DNA of 64,000 bases from Bog-473 sp963737745 (GTDB taxonomy: Bacteria > Actinomycetota > Acidimicrobiia > Acidimicrobiales > RAAP-2), in contig CAVTTR010000007.1 of NCBI GenBank assembly GCA_963737745.1, forward strand, positions 682,001-746,000, in the 5' to 3' direction. Position numbers and translations under genes: made by a program. Below the pieces are notes generated by a model. That model was not told the origin of the DNA, ran no database searches, and saw nothing but the letters and a program-made list of their open reading frames with translations. Positions 1 through 8,730 of the stretch are shown piece by piece. Each line of letters opens with the position of its first letter. Position 1 is the first letter of the stretch.

Positions 1-18
1 CACGATCTCGATTCTCAT
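1..18 (-). CDS. First codons of a gene running off the window (possibly cinA)
   Basis: An ATG at 18-16 overlaps the TGA of pgsA (17-15) in the ATGA arrangement used throughout this genome. Only six codons are visible, reading MRIEIV. Genes of the CinA family often follow pgsA and begin with a similar hydrophobic strand, so cinA is a guess from context. Six residues cannot identify a family. Confidence 0.3.
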
Positions 19-593
19 GCGCCGGCCTCCTTGAATGCCCGCCGCCCGTCGGCCAGATATTGCCCGCCCGTGACGATGGTCAGGGCGGCCGCGATCCACA
101 CCACCGTGACGTGTACCCCGTGATGGTGGACGAGCGGGGGAGCGAGGCAACTCCCGACGGCCAGATCCTGCACGAAGGTCTTGAGCTTGGCCGAGTTGCG
201 GGCCGGAATGGAGACACCACGGCGGGCGGCCCACGAGCGATAGAGCTGCATGCCGACCTCACGGATGCCGATCAGGACCACCGGCCACCAAGGCAAGGTG
301 CCCTCGCTGGCCAAGGTCACCAGGGCTCCGAGCACGAGAGCCTTGTCGGCCAAGGGATCCAGAAAGGCGCCCGACCGGGTCGTACCCTGACGGCGGGCAA
401 TGTACCCATCGAGCCCGTCGCTGGCAGCGAAGATGAAACCCACGGCGAGGTTGAACCAGGTGGCGCCCCACACCACGATCATGATGACGAAGACCGGTGC
501 GGCGAGGAGCCGCGCGATCGTCACGGCGTTGGCTGGGGTGGCCAGCGCGGTGGGTCCGAAGGTCGTGTGGCGGCGGGCTTCGGTTTCGCTCAC
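15..593 (-). CDS. pgsA: CDP-diacylglycerol--glycerol-3-phosphate 3-phosphatidyltransferase
   Basis: An integral membrane enzyme that makes phosphatidylglycerophosphate from CDP-diacylglycerol and glycerol-3-phosphate, the committed step to phosphatidylglycerol and cardiolipin. The 192-residue protein carries the CDP-alcohol phosphatidyltransferase signature, with D62-G63, A66-R67, G75, D79 and D83 followed by LADK. Several hydrophobic segments are present (about 25-57, 85-110 and 155-178). The length is normal. Its start overlaps the stop of rimO by 4 nt, so the two are probably translationally coupled, and the next gene overlaps its stop in the same way. A related CDP-alcohol transferase such as phosphatidylinositol-phosphate synthase cannot be excluded, but the TRSGAFLDPLADK form is usual for actinobacterial PgsA. 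Confidence 0.9.
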   Translation of the reverse strand: MSETEARRHTTFGPTALATPANAVTIARLLAAPVFVIMIVVWGATWFNLAVGFIFAASDGLDGYIARRQGTTRSGAFLDPLADKALVLGALVTLASEGTLPWWPVVLIGIREVGMQLYRSWAARRGVSIPARNSAKLKTFVQDLAVGSCLAPPLVHHHGVHVTVVWIAAALTIVTGGQYLADGRRAFKEAGA

Positions 594-1999
594 GGCCCTG
601 AGACCTCCGCGGACCAGTCAGGCAACGCCGTGGACACGAGAGGACAATCCCCGTACAGGTCGGGTCCCACGGCGGCGGTGATGACCACCTCAATCAATTC
701 GCCCGCCACGGTGTCGTTGGGGAGATGCACGATGCCGTCGATCTCGGGGGCCTCGTGGACGGTGCGGCCCCGACCCGGTGCGTCGACGAGCACCTGGCGC
801 TTTTGGCCGACGAGAAGATCGCGACGAGCGGCGGTGATGGCGTCCTGAAGCTCAGCACACTCGCGCAAGCGCTCCATGGCCAGTGCGGGCGGCACCTGAT
901 CCGGTAGGTCGGCGGCATGCGTGCCGACTTCGTTGGAGAAGGGGAAGAATCCGGCCCAATCCAGCTGTGCTTCGACCAGGAACTCCAACAGGCGGTCGTG
1001 ATCGCGCTCGGTTTCCCCCGGATAGCCCAAAATGAAGGAGGAGCGGAAGGTCGCGTGCGCCTCCGTGGCCCGGATGTCGGCGATGCGGCGCAGAAAGCGC
1101 TCGCCGTCCCCCCAGCGACGCATGCGGGCCAACAGGGGTCTCGATACATGCTGGAGGGAAAGGTCGAAGTACGGCACACCGGTGGCGAGCACGGCCTCGA
1201 TCAACTCGTCGGTGAGGCCAGATGGATAGAGGTACAGCAGACGCGTGCGCTCGACCCGGGCCGAGACGGCGCGGGTCAAAGCCGCGATGGGAGACGTGCC
1301 AGCCTTGACTCGTTCTCCGGGCCGTGACCGGTCCCGGCCGTACGATGCCAGGTCCTGAGCCACCAGGACGATCTCGCGGACGGGCGGCGCATCCAACCCG
1401 GCCGGCGTGATCCCTCCGGCCAACAGCAGCTCCACCTCGTCCATCACCTCGTCGACCTGCCGAGAGCGCTGCTTGCCCCGGAAGGAGGGAATGGCACAGA
1501 AGCCACAGATGCGATCACATCCCTCGGCCACCTTGACGTAGGCCCACGGGACCTCAGAGGCCGGGCGTGCCAGTTCGAGGAGGTCAAAGCCCTGAGACGG
1601 TCGAGGACCCGGTTTGCGGGCCAGTACGACAGGGACTCCCGCCGGGGCACTCGGCCCAGGGTGGGTGGTAACGGGGACGAAATCGATACCGAAGCCGGCC
1701 ACCAGGTCTACTTCGGGCAGTGCATCGGATATCTCGTCCCCGTAACGCTCCGCCATGCAGCCGGTCACCACGAGTCGAGCGCCAGGGCGACGGAGCTCGG
1801 CCAGCTCCAATACGGCGTCTATGGACTCTTGGCGGGCCGACTCAATAAAAGCGCAGGTGTTGACCACGACCAGATCGGCGTCGGCCGCACTGGCGGCCCG
1901 CCGATACCCCTGACCTGCCAGACGTCCCTCCAGCTTGTCCGAGTCAACCTGGTTCTTGGGGCACCCCAGAGTCTGCAACCAGTACCGACCCTCGACCAC
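590..1999 (-). CDS. rimO: Ribosomal protein S12 methylthiotransferase RimO
   Basis: A radical-SAM enzyme with two iron-sulfur clusters that adds a methylthio group to the conserved Asp of ribosomal protein S12. The 469-residue protein has the N-terminal UPF0004 domain with cluster cysteines C13, C49 and C81 (LGCPKNQVDS is typical of RimO). The radical-SAM motif is C161-x3-C165-x2-C168, and a C-terminal TRAM-like region extends from about residue 400. The GTG start at 1999 is preceded by a GAGGAG ribosome binding site 6 nt upstream. The gene overlaps pgsA by 4 nt. The GCPKN signature separates it from MiaB. Confidence 0.93.
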   Translation of the reverse strand: MVEGRYWLQTLGCPKNQVDSDKLEGRLAGQGYRRAASAADADLVVVNTCAFIESARQESIDAVLELAELRRPGARLVVTGCMAERYGDEISDALPEVDLVAGFGIDFVPVTTHPGPSAPAGVPVVLARKPGPRPSQGFDLLELARPASEVPWAYVKVAEGCDRICGFCAIPSFRGKQRSRQVDEVMDEVELLLAGGITPAGLDAPPVREIVLVAQDLASYGRDRSRPGERVKAGTSPIAALTRAVSARVERTRLLYLYPSGLTDELIEAVLATGVPYFDLSLQHVSRPLLARMRRWGDGERFLRRIADIRATEAHATFRSSFILGYPGETERDHDRLLEFLVEAQLDWAGFFPFSNEVGTHAADLPDQVPPALAMERLRECAELQDAITAARRDLLVGQKRQVLVDAPGRGRTVHEAPEIDGIVHLPNDTVAGELIEVVITAAVGPDLYGDCPLVSTALPDWSAEVSGP

Positions 2000-2100
2000 T
2001 CGTTCTCCTCACAGCCTGCGGGGACCACCACCATGTTGGCGCACAGTGCGCCGCCGTGACGGACCTTGTGGTTCGGGCACTCCATGTGCCCGAACCCGAG

Positions 2101-2189
2101 CGGAGAGGGAGGGATTTGAACCCTCGGACCCGGTTACCCAGGTCAATTCATTAGCAGTGAATCCGATTCGGCCGCTCTCGCACCTCTCC
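2101..2189 (-). tRNA. tRNA-Ser(GCU)
   Basis: A full cloverleaf reads on the minus strand. The 7-bp acceptor stem GGAGAGG/CCTCTCC has discriminator G at 2101. The anticodon loop CTGCTAA, flanked by a TTCA/TGAA stem, gives anticodon GCU. A long variable arm, as expected for tRNA-Ser, and a GGTTCAAAT T-loop are present. No CCA is encoded. It lies between the start of rimO and the end of the ECF operon. Confidence 0.95.
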
Positions 2190-2209
2190 AGAGGGGTCAG
2201 TCTAGGTCG

Positions 2210-3037
2210 TCACGGTACGTCCACGAATTCGATCTCCGGCTCGAACACCGCCCGTCGCGCCGCCCGACGCAGTGCCGCCAGCACGGGCCGGCCCAGCACG
2301 ACGACCAGCACGGCACAGGTAACTGCTCTTCCGACGTCGAACCCAAGCGAGGTCGTCAGGTCGAAGAAGATGAAGCGGTGCAGGTTCGCCCCGGTGCCCA
2401 ACTCCGGCACGAACGAGTAGGTGGTCGCCGTCCCTGCCACGAAGGGCCAGAACCAGAAGTTCAGAAGCAGTCCATAGACCAGGGCCGAGACGATGCCGTA
2501 CGCCGCCAGCATGAGGCGCTCGGGTAGGCCCCGCATCGAGGGCAGGCAACCGGCTCCGAATCCCACCCATGCCGCGGCGATCATTTGAAAGGGCAGCCAG
2601 GGACCAATGCCTCCCGAAATGAGAGCCGAGGCGAACAACGCCGTGGCGCCCAATACGAACCCAAAGCCTCGCCCGAATACCCGGGCCGCTAAGAGAAGGA
2701 TGAACCACTCGGGCTCGAATCCGTTGATGCCCGGACTCGATATCCGGAGGGCAGCGAAGGTGGCAGCCAGGATCCCGAGCAAAGCGACGGCCTTGGCATC
2801 CAGAGCGCCTTCGGACAACTCGGCCATGACGATGGCCAGCAGGAGCGGAATAAGCGCGACGAAAATCCATGGAGCGTCGCCTGCGTGCGCTGTGTTCTCG
2901 CCCGCCCGCTGATGAATCAGGAGAGGCCAGGTGAAGGCGACGATACCGAAGGCCGTCGTGAGCGCCAGAAGAACCGACGAACGGGTTCCCAAACGAAGGG
3001 CGGGTGTGGCCGAGCCGGCCCGATGCTTTGAGCTCAT
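2210..3037 (-). CDS. ECF transporter substrate-binding (S) component, probably for cobalamin (CbrT-like)
   Basis: The 275-residue protein is almost entirely hydrophobic, with about six predicted membrane segments between residues 20 and 260, as in ECF S components. S components bind the vitamin in the membrane and dock on the EcfA-A'-T module. The substrate is inferred from context: the operon begins with a cobalamin riboswitch (8731-8850), includes transcobalamin-like secreted proteins and lies next to B12-dependent methylmalonyl-CoA mutase genes. This matches the known CbrT type of cobalamin ECF system. The start overlaps the stop of the ATPase gene (ATGA, 3034-3037). It is the last gene of the operon. 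Confidence 0.8.
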   Translation of the reverse strand: MSSKHRAGSATPALRLGTRSSVLLALTTAFGIVAFTWPLLIHQRAGENTAHAGDAPWIFVALIPLLLAIVMAELSEGALDAKAVALLGILAATFAALRISSPGINGFEPEWFILLLAARVFGRGFGFVLGATALFASALISGGIGPWLPFQMIAAAWVGFGAGCLPSMRGLPERLMLAAYGIVSALVYGLLLNFWFWPFVAGTATTYSFVPELGTGANLHRFIFFDLTTSLGFDVGRAVTCAVLVVVLGRPVLAALRRAARRAVFEPEIEFVDVP

Positions 3038-4662
3038 GTTGGATCCTCTCGATGAAGGGCGGCGCGCACCTCATCGACCGTGAGCCATTCGTCGGGTGCA
3101 AGCACCTTGGCCACCTGCGGGGCGAAAATCGCCGAGTGACACACGACCTCGCGCGCCGGGCCATCGGCAATGATCTGGCCGTCTGCGAGTACGACAATCC
3201 GGTCGGCTACACGGGCGGCCAACTCCACGTCGTGGGTGGCCAGTACGACGACATGTCCATCCGCCGCGAGCGCGCGGAGGACCTTGATGAGTCTGTCCTT
3301 GCTCGGATAGTCGAGACCGCGGGTCGGCTCGTCAAGGAGCACGCACGATGGTGAAGGCGCCAGAACCAGCGCCAGCGCCAGCGCCAGCCGCTGTCCCTCG
3401 GAGAGATCCCGTGGATGGCGGTCCCGTGGCATCCCTGGGAGCACACTTTCCAAGGTCCGCTCGCTCGTTCCCTCCGCAAGGCGGGACGTCTGATCGGCCT
3501 GACGACACTCGCCGGCGACGCTCTCCCCGTACAGAAGCAGGCCTGGGTCTTGTGGCACATGACCGACGAGCCGGATGAGATCCGCTGGCCCGAGCCCGGC
3601 CGGGTCACGACCAGCGATGAGAACCTTGCCCCGGTTGGCCGGCCGCGCCCCGGACAGCGCGTTCAGCAGGCTGGACTTACCCGATCCATTGCGGCCCATC
3701 AGGACGAGGACCTGACCACGCTCGACCGCCAAGTCGATCCCGTCAAGGGCGACGATCGGACCGTAACTCACGCCCAATCCCCGAGCCGCCAACACGGGTT
3801 CGGTGACTCTACGGTTGCTCTCCAATCGCGCCGGCGCGAGGGGGCTCGGCCCGAGCCGAAGGCGCAGCGGTCCAGCAAGTCGCCGGGCGTCGCGCACTGT
3901 AAGCGGTAGCGGATCCCATCCGACGAGACGCCCCAGCTCCACCAGAGGAGGAGCCACCGGCGACGAGCGCATGATGATTGCGGGTGACGCGTCGCAAAGC
4001 GGGGTCCCGTTTCCACGAACCAGCAACATCCGATCGGCGAACGGCACCACCCGCTCGAGCCGGTGTTCGGCGATGACAACCGTCAGGCCCAGGTCGTGGA
4101 CGAGACGGGCCAGCGTGGCAAGAACCTCCTCGGCCGCTGCTGGATCCAAGGCGGAGGTCGGCTCGTCGAGCACCAGGACCCGGGGTGAGGCGGTCAGCAC
4201 CGCACCGATGGCCACGCGCTGCTGTTGGCCGCCCGAGAGCGAACGGAGTGAGCGGCCACGCAACTCCGCAAGGCCCAACAGATCGAGGGTGTCCTCAACG
4301 CGACGACGCATCGTCTCGGGTGGCACACCAAGGTTCTCCATGGTGTAGGCCAACTCGTCCTCCACCGTCTCGGTAACGAAACTGGTCAGCGGGTTCTGGC
4401 CCACGTACCCCACGACATCGGCGAGGTCACGGGGTCGATTGTCTCGGGTCGTTCGGCCGCCGACCGTGACGGTTCCGGCCAGAACGCCGCCGCTGAAATG
4501 AGGGATCAATCCGTTGATCGCCCGCAGGAGGGTCGATTTTCCACTTCCCGTCTCGCCGACCACGACGCAGAGCTCGCCTTCGGGAATCTCAATATTGAGG
4601 CGCGACAAGGTTGGACCGGAGGAGTCGGAATAGGTAAAGGAGACTTCGTGAAAGCGGATCAC
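3034..4662 (-). CDS. ECF transporter fused ATPase (EcfA-EcfA')
   Basis: A cytoplasmic energising subunit that powers vitamin import with the T and S proteins. The 542 residues hold two complete ABC ATPase domains. The first has Walker A GETGSGKST (residues 36-44), signature LSGGQQQR and Walker B VLVLDEPTSALDP. The second has Walker A GRNGSGKSS, a divergent signature LSEGQRLAL and Walker B VLLDEPTRGLD, each followed by a switch histidine (AEHR, ATHD). Fusion of the two ATPases is common in actinobacterial ECF systems. The GTG start overlaps the EcfT stop by 4 nt and its stop overlaps the S-component start. Confidence 0.93.
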   Translation of the reverse strand: MIRFHEVSFTYSDSSGPTLSRLNIEIPEGELCVVVGETGSGKSTLLRAINGLIPHFSGGVLAGTVTVGGRTTRDNRPRDLADVVGYVGQNPLTSFVTETVEDELAYTMENLGVPPETMRRRVEDTLDLLGLAELRGRSLRSLSGGQQQRVAIGAVLTASPRVLVLDEPTSALDPAAAEEVLATLARLVHDLGLTVVIAEHRLERVVPFADRMLLVRGNGTPLCDASPAIIMRSSPVAPPLVELGRLVGWDPLPLTVRDARRLAGPLRLRLGPSPLAPARLESNRRVTEPVLAARGLGVSYGPIVALDGIDLAVERGQVLVLMGRNGSGKSSLLNALSGARPANRGKVLIAGRDPAGLGPADLIRLVGHVPQDPGLLLYGESVAGECRQADQTSRLAEGTSERTLESVLPGMPRDRHPRDLSEGQRLALALALVLAPSPSCVLLDEPTRGLDYPSKDRLIKVLRALAADGHVVVLATHDVELAARVADRIVVLADGQIIADGPAREVVCHSAIFAPQVAKVLAPDEWLTVDEVRAALHREDPT

Positions 4663-5819
4663 AGGGCGACCTTGGAGAACGTGGAACTGGGTTCGACTTC
4701 AGCTTCTGGCGCGGTCCGAGAGACCGGCACGGTGCGCTGGGTTGGAACCAGCAACGCGGGCAGTGCACCGATCAACAATGCTGCGCCGACCGCGACGGGT
4801 ACGGGTGGAGCGGCCAGAGGGAGGAACGAGAGAACGAGTCCAGAGACGTGGCGAGCATGCGCAATCGTCATGACGACGAGGCCGAGGACCCCGGAGCCGG
4901 CGACCGCCCACTCCGGCCAGAGCCATGGGTCTGGTCGGTAGCGGGTACGAATCGAGCGCCGTCCGCCCATCGCCATGCCGATTCCGCCCAGAACGGCGGC
5001 TATGGCAAGGATCGGTAGACCCAGACCAAAGAGCGACCCCGCATCGATGATGCCGTAGACCCCGACCGCCGCCAGGAGAAGTCCGCCGAAGGTGACGAGT
5101 TGCGCCGCACGTCGGGTGCCTCGAGCCATCGACGCTCGCCGACCATATCCACGAGCGTCCATGCTCGTGGCCAACTGCAACGAGCGATCAAGCGCGCTCT
5201 CAAGGACCGGAACTGCAACTCCACGAAGCCCGCGCAAACCCTTGGTTGCGATACCTCGCTGTCGGCGGGCCTGACGCACGTCGGTGATCGACTGGACCAG
5301 TTCAGGAGTGAAGGACAGCGTCACGGTCACGGCGACGCCCGCTTCGTACAACACGGCCGGAAGGCAACGCAACAGTCGGTAGGGGCTGGCCAAGGAGTTC
5401 GCCGCGCCGAAGCACAAGAGGACGGCGGCGATCTGCATGCCGAGTGCCAATGCGGCGAGTACGGACTCCGCAGTGACGGCGCCGCCGATGCTGACCGCAG
5501 CCGCCCATGCCGGCAACGGGACGCGCGGCAATGTGAAGAGCACATGGCCCGGGACACCCCGCTGTCCGAAGAGGACTTCAAGCGCCACCCGAATAACGAT
5601 GACGACGGCGCTGAGTCGTAGGAAGAACGCGAGCGAGCGCGCCCACGGCGCATTGACGCGGCACGCGGACACGACAAAGCAGGCCACCGCTCCGATCAGC
5701 GCCAGCAGTAACGGGTTGTTCGTTCGCATGGCGCAGATGGCAAGACTGGCGGCCCACATCCACCAGGCCAACGGGTGGAGAGGCCGACGCACACGTGTCC
5801 CCGCACGGCGCATCTTCAT
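4659..5819 (-). CDS. ECF transporter transmembrane (T) component
   Basis: The membrane scaffold of the ECF module that couples the ATPases to the S component. The protein has several membrane segments and the two short Ala-Arg-Gly coupling motifs of EcfT, ARRQRG in the middle and DARGYGRR about 35 residues later, which dock into the ATPase grooves. I chose the ATG at 5819 because it forms an ATGA overlap with the upstream stop (386 aa). An alternative ATG at 5843 has a GGAGG about 12 nt upstream and would add 8 residues. The C-terminal third, with further membrane helices, is longer than in minimal EcfT proteins. Confidence 0.88.
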   Translation of the reverse strand: MKMRRAGTRVRRPLHPLAWWMWAASLAICAMRTNNPLLLALIGAVACFVVSACRVNAPWARSLAFFLRLSAVVIVIRVALEVLFGQRGVPGHVLFTLPRVPLPAWAAAVSIGGAVTAESVLAALALGMQIAAVLLCFGAANSLASPYRLLRCLPAVLYEAGVAVTVTLSFTPELVQSITDVRQARRQRGIATKGLRGLRGVAVPVLESALDRSLQLATSMDARGYGRRASMARGTRRAAQLVTFGGLLLAAVGVYGIIDAGSLFGLGLPILAIAAVLGGIGMAMGGRRSIRTRYRPDPWLWPEWAVAGSGVLGLVVMTIAHARHVSGLVLSFLPLAAPPVPVAVGAALLIGALPALLVPTQRTVPVSRTAPEAEVEPSSTFSKVAL

Positions 5820-6796
5820 TCCGACGCGGGTCTTCGACGCCATCGGAATAGTGCACCTCCGATCAGCGCAGCGATGACGAGTCCGGCGGCGGCGAGCGCG
5901 AGCCAACCCGAGGCAGAGCTCCCCCCGTGTTGGCGCGACACCAAGGGCGGGGCGCTGAGTTGGTGACGTAAGTTGCTCGGTGTCGGTGTCGTTCCTGTGG
6001 ACGTGGTTGACGTGCCAGAACTGTTGCTCGGCGCAACCGTCGTGGGCACGCGGCCCCCGGCCGAGGGCACGGTTGTCGTGCTCGTCTGACCCCCTGACTG
6101 ACCGGAGGGATTCCCGCCCGTGGTGACTCCGCCCGCTGTTGCGGTCCCCGAGCCAAGGGATGGAGAGGATTGCGTGGGTGAGGTCTCACCGCTGGTGCCC
6201 GTGGTGCGACCCGTCGTTGTGGTCGTGCTCGACCCGCCACCCGAGTCCGCTACGGGGGTGATTCCCGGGCAGGCTTGGGCAAAGGCGGCGGCAGGCGTCA
6301 CCGTGGGGGGTGGCGCCGCAGAGCTGGCCGGCCCCGGATTTTGGTAGCGCCACCCCTCGACGTAGGTGTCCCCGCTGGTGACGGTGTGCGTCGCCGGACC
6401 GACGCTCGCGTAGGTCCAGGTGTTGCTCGCCGGGTTCCCTTGCCAGTAGGACCAGAAGTAGAACTTACTGCCAGCGGCCGCCGTGCAGTTCTGAACGCCG
6501 TCAGCCGGATACCCGTTGATGACGCAAATAAGGCCCGAGGAATTGGTGCCGATTGAGTCCCCGGCCTCCGCCAGCGCTTGTTCGTCACTCGTTCCCGCCG
6601 CGACTGAGACGGTCTGGGTCACGGTGGGCGGCGGGGTTGCCGACGCCGACGGGCTCCCGTAGTCAATGACGATGCCCATGCAGGTCGGACTGCTTGCCCC
6701 GGCCAGAAGACCCGACGGCGCCAATGTCACGCCCGTCATACCCAGGATCACTGCGCCGAAAAAGAGGCGTCCTGGGTGTGACGGAACGGTCGACAT
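5816..6796 (-). CDS. Secreted, membrane-anchored DUF4430-like (transcobalamin beta-domain-like) protein
   Basis: This 326-residue protein has an N-terminal signal peptide (about 1-35). A compact extracellular domain (about 38-155) is followed by a Thr/Ser/Pro/Gly-rich linker (about 160-285), one C-terminal membrane helix (about 293-318) and a basic RWRRR tail. The domain holds FYFWSYWQG (112-120), W127 and EGWRY (147-151). This pattern is seen in DUF4430 domains, which correspond to the beta domain of transcobalamin and intrinsic factor. Cysteines at 39, 91 and 104 could form disulfides. It sits between the alpha-barrel gene (6-nt gap) and ecfT (ATGA overlap) under one cobalamin riboswitch. 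I infer that it presents B12 to the transporter at the cell surface. The family call is from pattern memory and was not computed. Confidence 0.72.
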   Translation of the reverse strand: MSTVPSHPGRLFFGAVILGMTGVTLAPSGLLAGASSPTCMGIVIDYGSPSASATPPPTVTQTVSVAAGTSDEQALAEAGDSIGTNSSGLICVINGYPADGVQNCTAAAGSKFYFWSYWQGNPASNTWTYASVGPATHTVTSGDTYVEGWRYQNPGPASSAAPPPTVTPAAAFAQACPGITPVADSGGGSSTTTTTGRTTGTSGETSPTQSSPSLGSGTATAGGVTTGGNPSGQSGGQTSTTTVPSAGGRVPTTVAPSNSSGTSTTSTGTTPTPSNLRHQLSAPPLVSRQHGGSSASGWLALAAAGLVIAALIGGALFRWRRRPASE

Positions 6797-6802
6797 GCAG
6801 TC

Positions 6803-8648
6803 TTATGAAGAGCTGGCCGAGACCCCGACCACGTTGTGCACGCCCAACGCTGTGGCGGATCCCGAAAAGACTGCGTCACCCTCATTGAATATGCCGCCAT
6901 CGGAGGCGATCAGCCAGTAGCCGCCACCATCCGGGGTGGCTGCCATACCGACGATGGGACTGTTCAACTGCAACGAACCGGTCGAACCGTAGAACAGCGC
7001 ATCGCCGTAACTGAAGACGCCCCCGTCAGAAGCCACCAGCCAGTAGCCGCCCCCGTCGGGGGTGGCCGCGATGCCGACGATCGGCTTGTTGAGCTTCAGC
7101 GCCCCAGCGGAACCAGAGAAGTGCGCGTCGCCGTAGCTGAAGACGCCCCCGTCAGAAGCCACCAGCCAGTAGCCGCCCCCGTCGGGGGTGGCGGCGATGC
7201 CGACGATCGGCTGGTTGAGTTTCAACGCACCGGCGGAACCAGAGAAAAACGCATCGCCGTAGCTGAAGACGCCCCCGTCAGAAGCCACCAGCCAGTAGCC
7301 GCCCCCGTCGGGGGTGGCCGCGATGCCGACGATCGGCTTGTTGAGCTTCAACGCCCCGGCGGAACCGTAGAAGCGCGGCGTCGCCGTAGCTGAACACACC
7401 GCCGTCAGAGGCCGCCAACCAATAGCCCTGGCCATCGGGGATCGTGGCGCTACCGACGACCGGGCTGTTCAACTTCTGTCCACCGGCGGAACCGTGGAAG
7501 GTGGCGTTCCCGAAAGAGAAGACTCCACCGGACGAAGAGACGGCCCAGTAGGAACGTGCCGCGGGCCCGAAGGGGAAACTCAACCCCAACAGCGCCGGCA
7601 CAGCCTGATAGGTGGCGATGGCAGAGCCCGTCGTGTCCGAACCGCCGGGGTAGAAGAACGCACCGACGTCGGAGCCGGTCACGACCTTAAAGGAGAGAAG
7701 CGCCGAGGTAGGGGTCGCTCCACCGTGGGTGAAGGCCGATTGGTTGATGGGCATTCCAAGTGCCAGCAGTGCTTGCATCGACAGAGCGGTCGAATCCGGG
7801 TCGCTCGTCTCGGTCGCATCTGCGGCGCTGGCGTAGTAGCCCCAACCCCCATCGCTGTCCTGTGTCGACTCGATGAACTTCACCGCCAGCGCTCCTGCCG
7901 CCGTGCTCTGGTTCAGGGCACCCTGTGCGACGAGCCCTTGCACCGCCACGGAGGTGGTGTTGGTGTCGGGACCCCCGAAAAGAGCCGGATCGGTCGTGCA
8001 GGGGTTGTCGGCCTGGTCCTCGATCGGCCAGCCGCCGTCAGAGCACTGCTGGCCCAACAGCCAGCTCGTGGCCGAGCCATTGGCCGCCACACCCGCGGCG
8101 TGCAGCGCAGCCAACGCCAGTCCCTGGTCATAGGTGCCTCCGAAGTTGGCAGCCTGGGCGTCCGTGCCAAAAAGTCCCGCATTCGGCCCGGTGGTTTGCT
8201 CGGTGGCGAGGAGTCGGGCCACCAGGTTGGTGCCGCCAAAGTTGGTGGGATCTTGACCAGAGGCATGCACAGCCAAGATCAGGAGCGCCAGGTTGCCGGG
8301 AGCGTCCACCCCGGTGTCCACGATATAACTGTCGGCATTCGCCGCGAGGTAGGAAAGCGCGACCTTCGCTTTCGCCAGGTCCACGTTCGCTGCTTCGAGT
8401 GCGAGAACGGAATTCACGGTGGCCGAGAGGTCGGCTGAACCACCCGGTGTGTCGCTCACGTAGCCCTGCGGCGTGAACTGTGCGCCCAGCCACTGGGCCG
8501 CGGCCTGGGCCGCAGGCACTTGGATTGCGCCCGGCGGTATGGATGCCCCCGCTCCAGTGCTCAAGAGGACGGTCAAAGGTCCTCCGGCCAGCGCGGTGGC
8601 GAGTCCGATACCAAGAGCACCTCGAAGGGTGCGTCGGATGATGTGCAT
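6803..8648 (-). CDS. Secreted alpha/alpha-barrel (prenyltransferase/transcobalamin-like) protein with six C-terminal 42-aa repeats; one frameshift
   Basis: The first gene of the B12 operon. The ATG at 8648 has a GAAGAGG site 4 nt upstream and is followed by a signal peptide (MHIIRRTLRG, then a hydrophobic stretch ending near GAGA). Residues of about 45-330 form helical-hairpin repeats with CSDGGW and DSDGGWGYY motifs, as in squalene-cyclase/prenyltransferase-type barrels and the alpha domain of transcobalamin. No cyclase DxDD motif is visible. Six 42-aa repeats (YWLVASDGG...GDA..GSAG..LN.PIVG) complete the protein. The frame breaks at about 7372-7386, where GACGCCGCGCTTC has one base too many. 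Removing one base restores repeat 2, so this is probably a sequence error. Binding of cobalamin is inferred from context. Confidence 0.78.
6806..7554 (-). repeat. Six tandem 126-nt coding repeats (42 aa each)
   Basis: The central copies are nearly identical at DNA level with an exact 126-nt period; for example GTCAGAAGCCACCAGCCAGT begins near 7025, 7151 and 7277. Each unit encodes GYWLVASDGGVFSYGDA, a variable pair, then GSAGALKLN, PIVGIAATPDGG. First and last units are more divergent. The same repeat, again six times, ends the protein at 39846-41642. Six units of this size fit the blades of a beta-propeller (inference). Confidence 0.9.
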
Positions 8649-8658
8649 GGTGCCTCTT

Positions 8659-8676
8659 CCCGGACCTCGGCCCGGG
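8659..8676 (-). promoter_or_regulatory. Hairpin abutting the ribosome binding site of the B12 operon
   Basis: On the minus strand CCCGGGC, loop CGAG and GTCCGGG form a 7-bp stem (one G-T pair) that ends directly at the GAAGAGG ribosome binding site (8653-8659), 4 nt before the ATG at 8648. It lies about 55 nt downstream of the cobalamin aptamer. I infer it is part of the expression platform controlling translation; no U-tract follows, so it is not a terminator. Confidence 0.5.
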
Positions 8677-8730
8677 AGCCCGCGCGGAGCGGAGCGTACC
8701 GAGCCCCGATCCTTGTGTCTCGACGGTGGG

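Noticed and set aside
6806..7554. Possible CRISPR array because of regular near-identical repeats.
   Set aside because: The period is 126 nt with no unique spacers, the repeats are in frame within a protein and there are no cas genes.
6803..8648. Reading the barrel protein as a terpene or squalene cyclase.
   Set aside because: The barrel repeats fit, but there is a signal peptide, no DxDD acid motif, a propeller-like C-terminus and a cobalamin riboswitch upstream, all of which favour an exported B12-binding role.
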